Part shown: positions 25,701 to 33,105 of the stretch, in pieces | How the letters are laid out: every line of letters begins with the position of its first letter | How positions within the stretch are numbered: position 1 is the first letter of the stretch | DNA from: Methylorubrum salsuginis | Lineage (GTDB): Bacteria; Pseudomonadota; Alphaproteobacteria; Rhizobiales; Beijerinckiaceae | Reading direction: 5' to 3' | DNA length: 48,964 nucleotides | Assembly (NCBI RefSeq): GCF_900114375.1 | Contig: NZ_FOSV01000031.1 | Coordinates: forward strand, 1-48,964 | Program-made: the position numbers and the translations under genes | The notes under the pieces: model-generated | Told to the model about the DNA's origin: nothing | Databases searched by the model: none | What the model saw: only the letters and a program-made list of their open reading frames with translations

Positions 25701-26211
25701 TCAGGTCGAACAGGAACGAGGCGCGGGTGGACAGGAAGTCCTTGTCGTTGCCGGTGTGGCGCAGCAGGAACAACCCGACCTGATCGACCAGATCACGGTG
25801 GGAGCAGACGTTGTCGTAGAAGTAGCTGCCCATGCCGCAGCCCGCGAACACGCCGACCGGGCCGGGCATCCGCTCCGGCGGCAGGCCCGCATGCTCCATC
25901 GCCTCCCAGGCGCATTCGAGGAAGTGACGGTGCTGTGGGTCCATGATCGCCGCATCCTTCGGGCTCAGGCCGAAGAAGCCGGCGTCGAACATCTCCATGT
26001 CGGGCAGATCGGCGGTGCAGGGCACGTAGTTCGGCAGGCGGTAGCGCGCCGGCGACTCGCCCGCTGCGTCGAGATCCTCCGGCGAGAGGGTGCGAAAGGC
26101 GGCGATGCCCTCACGCAGGTTGTGCCAGAACTCGCCGAGATTGCGGGCTCCCGGCGTCCGCAACGCCATGCCGACGATGGCAATGTCGGTGTCGAGGATG
26201 CCGTCCGCCAT
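19777..26211 (-). CDS. Type I polyketide synthase, KS-AT-KR-DH-ACP-TE
   Basis: A single-module polyketide synthase of 2144 residues. KS about 8-435 with Cys181 (TACSTS), His317 (ECHGTGT) and His357 (KTNIGHLD); AT about 535-830 with Ser630 (GHSMGEN) and an atypical IAAHS where HAFH/YASH is usual; an ordinary linker with Rossmann-like half (about 930-1140); KR about 1167-1350 (TGGTGDLAL, Tyr1332 and Asn1336); DH about 1405-1660 (His1416, Asp1588 in HPALLDIATG); ACP with Ser1801 (GGHS); TE with Ser1949 (GGFSGGG), Asp1976 and His2109. There is no ER. KR placed before DH is not the canonical order. AGAGG lies ten bases before ATG 26211; an ATG at 26286 lacks a ribosome-binding site. The product would be a reduced or dehydrated ketide released by the TE. 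It is divergent from the NRPS, its probable partner. Confidence 0.94.
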   Translation of the reverse strand: MADGILDTDIAIVGMALRTPGARNLGEFWHNLREGIAAFRTLSPEDLDAAGESPARYRLPNYVPCTADLPDMEMFDAGFFGLSPKDAAIMDPQHRHFLECAWEAMEHAGLPPERMPGPVGVFAGCGMGSYFYDNVCSHRDLVDQVGLFLLRHTGNDKDFLSTRASFLFDLKGPSVNVQTACSTSLVAVHAACQSLIGRECDAALAGGVTIELPHRRGYLHQEGEILAPDGRCRAFDHRAAGTVFGSGVGVVVLRRLADALADGDPIQAVIKATAVNNDGGGKAGYLAPSVEGQARAIVEAQGLAGIAAETIQYVECHGTGTFLGDPIEIAALTQAFRQSTARKGFCRVGSVKTNIGHLDTAAGVVGLIKTALALHHGEIPASLGYEAPNPAIDFAGSPFRVADRLTPWPESRTPRRAAVNALGVGGTNAHAILEAAPRPRPRRPETRRPHLLLLSGKSRAALDANGAALASAIARDPTLPLSDMAHTLRIGRRAFEHRRVLVAKDCAEAGALLTGADPARIHTHAALAETSGAVFLFPGGGAQHPGMARALYGADTAFRADVDEGLSYLPEATRGELRSVWLDADRQDRQCHERLLRPSLQLPAILIVEVAMARLWMRRGVRPTALIGHSMGENAAACVAGCMALRDAVRLVHLRGELFDSVSGGGMLSVALEAEALAARLPPDLDLASVNAPGLCVVSGPAAAIEAFRGALADEGVDATPIAIAIAAHSRMLEPILARFEAFLRSLPLRAPTIPIVSNLTGDWLTAREACDPLYWVRHLRGTVRFAEGLARLSADRTRVYIEVGPSRALASLAKAQGTISPDRVVNSLPHPDSAEDDHHHVLSALGRAWATGLSVDLDALFEPGARRIELPAYAFQHQRYFLDPVAPAALAPDDQIPAKRPDLSTWGYRPVWRQALAPLRADAEQDPEPRTWLVFLDDLGIGTGLVARLRAGGHTVTVVRAGDDFRRTGPEAFTLCPEQGRPGYDALVGALREDGQLPERILHLWLLTTADDARPGSSPFHRNQERGFHGLLGLAQALGDAAPEALHLTIVTNGMQAIGGRRLGDPSKATVLGPVGVIPKEMPGVTIRAIDLDLAPASSSRPGRLHWALARSAAEPEDALGLLWDDLTAEPTNEIVAYQAGRRFVLGHAPLPLAAAGSHENFREGGTYLMTGGTGDLALALGEALAQRFRARLALVSRSPLPDRALWPAYLRTHGATDRTAAAIAAILRMEAHGAEISLHVADVSNPEEIGLAVAQARSRHGTIHGVIHAAGLVRDGLIALKSPEEAETVLAPKIQGARNLAALFRDAPLDLFVLFSSTSTETAPAGQIDYVAANAYLNAFAEAEAGRDDRRTVAIHWGIWNGVGLAARAVAVPGPTREAAPAVPLFERWTDEGAGGRRLEGRWSARTHWMLDEHRLRSGEAIWPGTGMVEAAVEAVRAHGIEGAFALEELTFLRPLQIADGTVRRVQARLEPARDGYRLDLRSFVEVEGRSGWVRHAQGLVRPLDGPTSAPPDLAAVERACERVSAASAGAALRSVQEAHLAFGRRWRVLRRIALGEGEALADLSLDPAFRGDAETGLLLHPALLDIATGYAMALVPGYDPDEALWVPVAYGVLRIHRPLPDTVRSWVRLNRADVPPDCAAFDVTILDAAGAVLVEIERFTVKRLTDTAIIAGGGLRAAEIEVEPVRSAPPAEGAAARLAAQVRQGILPEEGVEAFFRAIASGRPQVIVSSMDLAALQRLASAPLPVPRTNAIAHADSGAAYEGPRNAVERTLAQMWGELLGVERIGIHDSFFEAGGHSLIAVRLFRMIRKTYAVDLPISALFEAPTIAQCAALVAQAGGVSDGEDRAVPGPRPSAGPKSLHLVPMPAGRGAGGMPLFLCAGMFGNVLNLRHLSGLIGTERPVYGLQARGLYGEHAPHETFEEMAQDYCREIRTVQPRGPYFLGGFSGGGLAAYAMARLLRQEGESVALLVLLDTPLPRRERLSAGDLVAMKLQDLRAQRGAFLANWLVRRAKWEAARLRTCHARHAEVPAERFHDDAIEAAFRRALGRLEMTLYPDPVALFRPRLQVAHRLSGGRRIDANRSLLFEDNGWGTYAQRLSVVEVAGDHDSMVLEPNVRVLARRLMQALREAEPAAQSHLQAAE

Positions 26212-26610
26212 GGGATTCGCGCCTCTCAGGCAAGCGGTCACGGCAGCGATCTCCGCGACGGATGAACGAAGAAGCCTCACCTGCATCCGACGAAGTCAGG
26301 CAGGTGGATCAAGAGGTGCAGGAAGCGCACGCCTCTCGACAATACAGATCGTCCCGATCACGGCCACACGACCTTCGGCGTGATGCTCCCAACCCTTCCG
26401 AGTATTCACTATCCCCATAAGGCGTAGTGTTCCGCCGATCGGACGCGTGGCGTTCGGGGACTGCGGCGGGCTAGACCAGGGCTCAGCTTGCAGCGGCGGA
26501 CAAGGCATCGGCGCCGGTCCGGGAGCCGCCGTCAAACGCTTGTGACGCATCGGCTTTTTCCCGACAGGCCGGTGTCCCTTCGTCGGACTGCGCTCCAGAG
26601 AGGTCGCGCC
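26212..26610. promoter_or_regulatory. Divergent promoter region between PKS and NRPS genes
   Basis: About 400 bases separate two oppositely oriented biosynthetic genes and should carry both promoters. The centre (26330-26430) is less GC-rich than the rest. A short dyad, CACTA at 26407-26411 and TAGTG at 26425-26429, flanks it but is too short to claim as an operator. No pathway-specific regulator gene is adjacent. Confidence 0.5.
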
Positions 26611-29600
26611 ATGCCCACGACGAACGCGTTCCGGTGCGTCCTGATGGGCGACCAGTCGCTCCTGACACGATGCGGCGACCTCTTGATCGAGCGCGGCCAC
26701 GCCGTGGCCGCCTCGGTGACGGGCAGCCGAACGGTGGCGGACTGGGCCGAGGCGCGGGGTATCCCTGTCTTCGCCGCACCCGAGGCCGGCGAGGGCTTCG
26801 GCGCGCTTGAGGCGGCGCTCGCGGAGACCGCTTACGACTGGTTCTTCAGCATCGCCAACCTGCGCATCGTCCCACCGGGCCTGCGGGAGCGCGCCCGACG
26901 AGGGGCGATCAACTTCCACGACGGCCCTCTGCCACTCTATGCCGGGCTCAACGCGCCGGCATGGGCGATCCTTTCGGGCGAGACCCGCTTCGGCGTGACG
27001 TGGCACGCAATGACCGACACGGTCGATGCTGGGCCGATCCACGTCCAGCGCCTGTTCGACCTGAGCGCGGACGAGACCGCCTTCACCCTCAATAGCCGCT
27101 GCTTCGAGGTGGGGCTCGAGAGCTTTCGCGATCTCCTCGACGCGATCGAGGCCGACCGGCTGGAATCGATTCCGCAGAGGGCGGAGGACAACCTCCTCGG
27201 GCGGCACCACAGACCGTCGGCAGCCGGCCTCCTGCGCTTCGACCGGCCAGCCGAGGATCTCGAACGGCTGGTTCGTGGCCTCGATTTTGGCCCCGGCTAC
27301 GCCAACCCGCTGTTTACCCCCAAGCTCCGGATGGCCCACACCACCTACCGCGTCGGCACCCTGACCGCGACGGAAGCGCTCTCGGTCTCCCCCCCGGGCA
27401 CCGTGCTCGCCGTCGCGGCCGACAGCATCACGGTGGCCTCGCTCGACCGCGCTGTGCGGATCGAGGGCTTTTTTGATCTAGAGGGTGCCGTCCTCTCACC
27501 CATCGGCCTGTTCGAGGCCGGCCAGCGCCTACCGCTCCTGGACGAGTCGGAGGCCGACGCGCTGTCGCGCCTCGTCGCGGGACTCGTCCGCCACGAGGAC
27601 GCGATCCGCCGCCGGCTCGTCTCGGTCAATCCTCTTGCTCTCGCCGAGACCAGGGACGGCACCGGGGCGATGCCGGCTCCTGCGGACCTTCCGCTCACGC
27701 CGCCGGCGACCCTGAGCAGCGACCGGCTGGTCGCGGCGCTCGCGGGCTACCTCGTCCGGGTCTCGCCGGACGCGACGTTCGATGTCGCTTACGCGGACGC
27801 GGCGGTCGGAGCGGGGCCCCAGGCCTATCCGGGGCTGTTCGCCCCGGCCCTGCCAATGCGGATCGCCGTGGACGAGACCACCACGGCCGACGACCTCGAA
27901 CGGTCCGTGGCGGCCGAGATCGCGCTTCTCCGCCGCTGGGGCACGCATCTGAGCGACCTGCCCGCGCGCCGCCCCGAGCTTCCGGCGCGGCGCTTCGGCG
28001 TCGGCCTCGTCCAGGCGGAGGCGCCGTCGGCGGCGCATGCGCTGCCCGGCTGTGCCGTGACCTTCGTGGTCGGCACCCGGCGGCCGGAACTGCTGCTCGT
28101 GCACGACCTCGCCCGGCTCTCGGGCCCGGATGCCGAGGCCCTTGCGGGGCGCGTCAGGATCCTGCTCCACGCCTTCGCGCAGACTCCGCACGTCCCGTTA
28201 CGCGACCTGCCGCTGATGTCGATCACCGAGCAGCAGCGGATGCTCGCGGCCTGGACCGGGCCGACGGACCCGTTCGACCGCACGGCCTGCGTCCACACTC
28301 TGGTCGAGGCGCAGGTCGATCTCACCCCCGAGGCGACCGCCCTGGTCTTCGGCGAGGAGAGCGTGACCTACCGCGCGCTCGACGCCCGCGCGAACCGCGT
28401 CGCCGCCCTCCTGCGGGAGAAGGGCGTCGGGCCGGACCGGCCGGTCGGCCTCTATGTCCGCCGCGGAATCGACCTCGTCGTCGGCGCGCTCGCGATCCAG
28501 AAAGCGGGCTCGGCCTACCTGCCCCTCGATCCGACTTATCCGAGCGAGCGCCTCGCCTTTATGATCGAGGACAGCGGCGTCGCGGTCGTGCTGACGCAGC
28601 GCGCGCTCGCCGGTTCCGTTCCGGGCACGAACCGGGCGTTGGTCGCCATCGAGGATGCGGCGGGCCGATCCACCGAGCGCGTGCCCTCGGGGGGCGGCCC
28701 GGAGGATGCGGCTTACGTCATCTACACCTCCGGCTCGACCGGACGCCCCAAGGGCGTGGTGATCGAACACCGCAACGTCGCCAACTTCTTCGCCGGCATG
28801 GACGAGCGCGTCGCGGGGCGCGAGGATCGAGATCCGGTCTGGCTCGCGGTGACGAGCCTATCCTTCGACATCGCGGTACTGGAACTGTTCTGGACGCTGG
28901 CCCGCGGCTTCGAGGTCGTGATCGCCGCCCCCCGCGCCACCGCCGCCGAGGTGAGGCCGGGACTGGGGGGCATGGCCTTCAGCCTGTTCCACTGGGGCAA
29001 CGATGACGCGGTCGGACGCGACAAGTACCGGCTCCTGATCGAGGGCGCGCGGTTTGCCGATTCGCACGGCTTCTGCGCCGTCTGGACGCCGGAGCGGCAC
29101 TTCCACGCCTTCGGCGGGCCCTATCCGAACCCGGCCGTCACCGGCGCGGCGGTGGCCGCGGTAACCCGCAACGTCGGCATCCGCGCCGGGAGCTGCGTCC
29201 TACCGCTGCACCACCCTGCCCGCGTGGCGGAGGAATGGGCCGTCATCGACAATCTCAGCGACGGCCGCGTCGCGCTGGCCTTCGCCTCGGGCTGGATGCC
29301 GGAGGATTTCGTGCTTCGGCCCGAAAACGCGCCGCCGCACAACAAGGCAGCGCTCCTGCGCGACATCGAGACCGTGCGCCGTCTGTGGCGCGGTGAGACC
29401 GTGCCCTTCGGCGTCAGCGACAAGACGGTCGCGGTCGCGACCCTGCCCCGCCCGGTCCAGGCGGAACTGCCGGTCTGGGTCACGACGGCGGGCAACCCCG
29501 ACACCTTCCGCGAGGCGGCGGCGCTGGGCGCCAACGTGCTGACGCATCTTCTCGGCCAGACGATCGAGGAACTGGCCGAGAAGATCGCGGCCTACCGCGC

Positions 29601-31236
29601 GGCCCTGGTCGAGGCCGGGCGCGACCCGGCCGCCCACACCGTCACCTTGATGCTGCACACCCTTCTCGGCGAGAATCGGGACGAAGTGAGGTCGCTCGCG
29701 CGCAAACCGATGCGCGACTACCTGCGCAGCGCCGCGGGCCTGATCAAGCAATACGCCTGGGCCTTTCCGGCCTTCAGGCGGCCGGTCGGCATGAGCAACC
29801 CGATGGCCCTCGACCTCTCGGCGCTCGATGCCGAGGAGATGGAGGCAATTCTCGATTACGCCTTCGAGCGCTACTTCGAGGACAGCGGCCTGTTCGGCAC
29901 GGTGGAGGACGCGCTTGCCCGCGCCGCCGCCCTCAAGGCCGTCGGCGTCGACGAGATCGCCTGCCTGATCGATTTCGGCATCCCGAACGCCGTCGCCCTG
30001 GAGCGCCTTCACCCGCTGGCCGAGGTCGTCGCCCGCGCCGCCGCCGCGCCGGCGGCCGTCGAGGCGAGCCTCGGAGCCGAGATCCGCCGCCACGGGGTGA
30101 CGCATCTGCAATGCACCCCCTCAATGATGCGGATGCTGCTCGCCGACGTCGAGGAGCGGGCGGCCCTCGGGGCGGTGGATCACCTCTATCTCGGCGGCGA
30201 GGCGCTGCCGGGCACCCTGCTCGCCGAGATGGCGGCGGCCGGCATCGAAACGGTCGAGAACATGTACGGCCCGACCGAGACGACGATCTGGTCCTCGACG
30301 CAACCCGCTCTGCCCTGCGATGGCGTGGTGCCGCTCGGGCGGCCGATCGTGAACACGCGCTTCTACGTCCTCGACGCGCAGGGCCGGATCGTCCCGCCCG
30401 GATTGCCGGGTGAACTCCATATCGGCGGCGCCGGGGTGGCGCGGGGCTATCTCGGTCGCCCGGAACTCGACGCCGCGCGCTTCCTGACCGACCCGTTCCT
30501 GCCGGGCGAGCGCCTCTACCGCACTGGCGACCGGGTCCGCTCCGATGGGGACGGGACGCTGCACTATCTTGGGCGCGTCGACGATCAGGTGAAGCTGCGC
30601 GGCCACCGGATTGAGCTCGGCGAGATCGAGGCGGTGCTCCACGCCGTCCCCGGCATCCGCGAGGCGGTTGTCGCCGTCCGCGAGGACCAGCCGGGCGATG
30701 CGCGCCTCGTTGCCTACCTGCGCCTGTCCGGTGGCCCGGTGCCCGCCGAGACCCTGCGGGCGCATCTGGCGCGCAGTCTGCCGGAGGTGATGATCCCGGC
30801 TCTGTTCGTCCCTCTCGACCGCTTCCCCCTGACGGCCAATGCCAAGGTGGACCGCAACGCGCTGCCGGCGCCGGCGAGCGCTGCCCCGGCCGAGGACACG
30901 GCGCTGCCGGACGGCGACCTGGAACAGCGGATCGCCGCGGTATTCGGCCGGGTGCTCGGCTTGGAGCGGATCGGCCGGAGCGAGAACTTCTTCGGCCTCG
31001 GTGGGCATTCCCTGCTCGCGGTGCAGGCGCATCGCGACCTCAAGGCGGAGGTGGCCCCGGATCTTGCCGTCACCGACCTGTTCCGTTTTCCCAGCGTGGC
31101 GGGCCTCGCCCGGCACCTCGCCGACCGCAGCATCACCGATGCCGCCCTGGGCCAGGTCGCCGACCGGGCCGCGCAGCGCCGCAGCGCGATGCGCCTGCGC
31201 GCCGGTCCGGCGCCGCTCGCGCGGGACGCAGGTTAG
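26611..31236 (+). CDS. NRPS with formyltransferase, truncated condensation-like region, adenylation domain interrupted by a luciferase-like monooxygenase, and carrier protein (MupA/Atu3671-type)
   Basis: A 1541-residue single-module assembly-line enzyme. Residues 1-345 are a formyltransferase with the Asn101-x-His103 pair (INFHDGPLP) and Asp139 (TDTVDAG) expected for catalysis. Residues 365-545 resemble the C-terminal half of a condensation domain, with no HHxxxDG. The adenylation domain starts at about 560 (YTSGSTGRPKG at 705-715; SFDIAVLELFW) and stops near 775. A luciferase-like FMN-dependent monooxygenase occupies about 785-1135 (SLFHWGNDDAV, CAVWTPERHFHAFGG, FASGWMPEDF). The adenylation domain resumes at about 1150 (YLGGEALPG, NMYGPTETTIW, RTGDRV, GRVDDQVKLRGHRIELGE). 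A carrier domain ends the protein (Ser1467 in GGHS). No thioesterase is present, so transfer to the divergent PKS or another acceptor is likely. Luciferase-like domains of this class are known from MupA; the order here is read directly. Confidence 0.94.
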   Translation: MPTTNAFRCVLMGDQSLLTRCGDLLIERGHAVAASVTGSRTVADWAEARGIPVFAAPEAGEGFGALEAALAETAYDWFFSIANLRIVPPGLRERARRGAINFHDGPLPLYAGLNAPAWAILSGETRFGVTWHAMTDTVDAGPIHVQRLFDLSADETAFTLNSRCFEVGLESFRDLLDAIEADRLESIPQRAEDNLLGRHHRPSAAGLLRFDRPAEDLERLVRGLDFGPGYANPLFTPKLRMAHTTYRVGTLTATEALSVSPPGTVLAVAADSITVASLDRAVRIEGFFDLEGAVLSPIGLFEAGQRLPLLDESEADALSRLVAGLVRHEDAIRRRLVSVNPLALAETRDGTGAMPAPADLPLTPPATLSSDRLVAALAGYLVRVSPDATFDVAYADAAVGAGPQAYPGLFAPALPMRIAVDETTTADDLERSVAAEIALLRRWGTHLSDLPARRPELPARRFGVGLVQAEAPSAAHALPGCAVTFVVGTRRPELLLVHDLARLSGPDAEALAGRVRILLHAFAQTPHVPLRDLPLMSITEQQRMLAAWTGPTDPFDRTACVHTLVEAQVDLTPEATALVFGEESVTYRALDARANRVAALLREKGVGPDRPVGLYVRRGIDLVVGALAIQKAGSAYLPLDPTYPSERLAFMIEDSGVAVVLTQRALAGSVPGTNRALVAIEDAAGRSTERVPSGGGPEDAAYVIYTSGSTGRPKGVVIEHRNVANFFAGMDERVAGREDRDPVWLAVTSLSFDIAVLELFWTLARGFEVVIAAPRATAAEVRPGLGGMAFSLFHWGNDDAVGRDKYRLLIEGARFADSHGFCAVWTPERHFHAFGGPYPNPAVTGAAVAAVTRNVGIRAGSCVLPLHHPARVAEEWAVIDNLSDGRVALAFASGWMPEDFVLRPENAPPHNKAALLRDIETVRRLWRGETVPFGVSDKTVAVATLPRPVQAELPVWVTTAGNPDTFREAAALGANVLTHLLGQTIEELAEKIAAYRAALVEAGRDPAAHTVTLMLHTLLGENRDEVRSLARKPMRDYLRSAAGLIKQYAWAFPAFRRPVGMSNPMALDLSALDAEEMEAILDYAFERYFEDSGLFGTVEDALARAAALKAVGVDEIACLIDFGIPNAVALERLHPLAEVVARAAAAPAAVEASLGAEIRRHGVTHLQCTPSMMRMLLADVEERAALGAVDHLYLGGEALPGTLLAEMAAAGIETVENMYGPTETTIWSSTQPALPCDGVVPLGRPIVNTRFYVLDAQGRIVPPGLPGELHIGGAGVARGYLGRPELDAARFLTDPFLPGERLYRTGDRVRSDGDGTLHYLGRVDDQVKLRGHRIELGEIEAVLHAVPGIREAVVAVREDQPGDARLVAYLRLSGGPVPAETLRAHLARSLPEVMIPALFVPLDRFPLTANAKVDRNALPAPASAAPAEDTALPDGDLEQRIAAVFGRVLGLERIGRSENFFGLGGHSLLAVQAHRDLKAEVAPDLAVTDLFRFPSVAGLARHLADRSITDAALGQVADRAAQRRSAMRLRAGPAPLARDAG

Positions 31237-31346
31237 TGTCTCTCACAAACGTCCCGCTGCGCCGTCGCGCCCGGAGAGGCACCGGCAGTGAACGGGCGTT
31301 TTGTCAGGCACTCTTAATCGCTCCATCGAGATAGAGGGTTCGGTTC

Positions 31347-32024
31347 ATGCACGCCCATCGCCTCGCCGCCGGCCTCGCGCCGAGCCCCATGGCGATCTAC
31401 GGCAGCCGCTACCGGCAGAAGCGCCTCGCCGGCTTTCTAGCCCTGGTCGATGCGGCGCTGGCCGAGGGGCGCCGGCCCTGCCGCGTGCTCGATCTCGGCG
31501 GCGAGACCGGCTACTGGGCGGGGCTGTCCGATCTCTGGGCGGACCGGCCCCTGGAGATCACCATCGTCAACCGGATGCCCCAGGCGGTGCCGGACGAGCG
31601 CTTCGCCGTGCGTGTCGGCGATGCCTGCGCGATGCCGGAATTCGGCGACCGCGCCTTCGATGTGGTGCACTCCAACTCGGTCCTGGAACATGTCGGCTCG
31701 TGGACCAACAAGCGCCGCATGGCAGCCGAAATCCGGCGGCTCGCGCCGCGCTACTTCGTGCAGACGCCGAACTACTGGTTCCCGATCGAGCCCCATTTCC
31801 GCACGCCACTGTTTCACTGGCTGCCCCGCCCGTGGCAGCGCGACTTGCTGCTGCACGGCCGCCGCGGCTGCTTCCACCGCGCCACCAGCCTCGATCAGGC
31901 CGACTGGATGCTCAATGATTCGAGCCTGCTCGATGCGCGCGAGATGAGGAACCTCTTTCCCGAGTCCAGGATCGTGCGCGAGCGGGTCGCGGGGCTGACG
32001 AAGTCGCTGATCGCGCTTCGCTGA
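31347..32024 (+). CDS. Class I SAM-dependent methyltransferase
   Basis: A 225-residue soluble methyltransferase. The SAM-binding motif I is VLDLGGETGYW (about 49-59) and the post-II/III region is DVVHSNSVLEHVGSW. The C-terminal half (YWFPIEPHFRTPLFHWLP) is often seen in methyltransferases of polysaccharide loci, from general knowledge of the family. It lies 110 bases after the NRPS on the same strand and may methylate the NRPS/PKS product or an EPS sugar; the sequence does not decide this. ATG 31347 has a weak GAGGG 10-14 bases upstream. Its stop is seven bases from the convergent SGNH gene. Confidence 0.9.
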   Translation: MHAHRLAAGLAPSPMAIYGSRYRQKRLAGFLALVDAALAEGRRPCRVLDLGGETGYWAGLSDLWADRPLEITIVNRMPQAVPDERFAVRVGDACAMPEFGDRAFDVVHSNSVLEHVGSWTNKRRMAAEIRRLAPRYFVQTPNYWFPIEPHFRTPLFHWLPRPWQRDLLLHGRRGCFHRATSLDQADWMLNDSSLLDAREMRNLFPESRIVRERVAGLTKSLIALR

Positions 32025-32031
32025 CGTTCCG

Positions 32032-33105
32032 TCACCCCGTGGGCCGGAACGGGTTCCAGTCCGGCTGCCGCCACAGCAACCAGCGCCGCTGCACAGCCTG
32101 CCGCAGGCGCGCCCAGTGCGCCCGGAGGAACCCGTGCTCCGGGCGCCCATGCGCCCGCTCCACGTAATCCCACAGGGCGTCCAGCCCCCCGGCCCGCAGC
32201 TGCGCGGCGCAGGTGTCGGGATCGGGCAAAGCCGCCTCCGGCAATCCCTGGGCGACGTAGTCCTGCAGTGCGCGGGCGCGCTCCGGTGCAAGGTCGTCCG
32301 GCACCCTGAGGCCCACGGGGGAACGACCGGTGATCGCCACGTACACCACGAGGGCAAGGTAGTAGCTTCCGAGCCGCGTCGGATGCACGTCGTCGGCAAC
32401 GAGAAGCTCGACCGTCTCGCGCACGCTGGCCCCGGTGAAGCCGGGAAGGCCCGCGCCCTCGGTCACCCGCGCGATGAGTTCGGCGAGAGCGAGCGCCGCC
32501 GGCACGGTCTCGATCCGGTCGCGGCGCCCCTTGGCCGCGAGGTCGCTGCCGGCAGCCGCCGCGACGCAGTGCCAGATCGGGGCGGCTGCGCGCTCGTAGG
32601 CGATCCAGCGGCGCGGATCGCCCTTGTCGTCGAGGGCCATCCACGGGGTGTAGAAGTACGTGACCGCCTGCGGATGGCCTGCGGCGAGGCGGTCGTGGAG
32701 CCGGCGCAGCTGGCGAACCGTGTCGTTCCACAGGAGGACGGCGGGCAGCACGTGCTGTTCGGTGACGATCAGCGTGTCGTAGGCGCGCCCCGCGAGCCCG
32801 CCGTCGGGCCCGGTCGGCCGTCCGTCCCGGTCGGTTCCGGCCCCTTCCACCCGCTCGCGCAGGCTGGAACCGGCCCCGTGCTGCCGATCCCAGATGATGG
32901 CGACACCCGAAGCTTCGAGGAGCGCAGCGAGGTCGTCGGGAAGCGGGTGGTCGAGCAGGCTGTGCCCCGACAAGAAGATCGTCCGCGCCTCTGGACCCAC
33001 CGCGGTCGGGGCTGAGGCCGCCCCCGTCCCGGCCAGGCAGGCCGCCGCCGCGAGGGCCGCCGCCCCGGGCCGGAGGTGCATCCAGGGCTGCCGCGAGCCG
33101 CTCAC
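32032..33105 (-). CDS. SGNH/GDSL-like hydrolase or esterase, exported
   Basis: A 357-residue exported hydrolase. A signal peptide follows an internal Met (LRPGAAALAAAACLAGTGAASA). The SGNH fold is suggested by the nucleophile block IFLSGHSLLDHPLP and the C-terminal catalytic pair in ADDVHPTRLGSYYLAL. The middle has VTYFYTPWMALDD. The GTG start at 33105 overlaps the stop of the upstream glycosyltransferase (GTGA), so the two are coupled; a start at the internal ATG seven codons later is possible and would place the signal peptide at the very N-terminus. In an EPS locus it may add or remove acyl groups in the periplasm; the substrate is not known. Confidence 0.82.
   Translation of the reverse strand: MSGSRQPWMHLRPGAAALAAAACLAGTGAASAPTAVGPEARTIFLSGHSLLDHPLPDDLAALLEASGVAIIWDRQHGAGSSLRERVEGAGTDRDGRPTGPDGGLAGRAYDTLIVTEQHVLPAVLLWNDTVRQLRRLHDRLAAGHPQAVTYFYTPWMALDDKGDPRRWIAYERAAAPIWHCVAAAAGSDLAAKGRRDRIETVPAALALAELIARVTEGAGLPGFTGASVRETVELLVADDVHPTRLGSYYLALVVYVAITGRSPVGLRVPDDLAPERARALQDYVAQGLPEAALPDPDTCAAQLRAGGLDALWDYVERAHGRPEHGFLRAHWARLRQAVQRRWLLWRQPDWNPFRPTG

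Noticed and set aside
19777..26211. Trans-AT polyketide synthase, as known from some Methylobacterium natural products
   Set aside because: An integral AT domain with GHSMGEN is present in the module.
22402..26265. 1287-codon open frame on the plus strand opposite the polyketide synthase
   Set aside because: Antisense shadow of conserved KS, AT and KR domains; no domain of its own.
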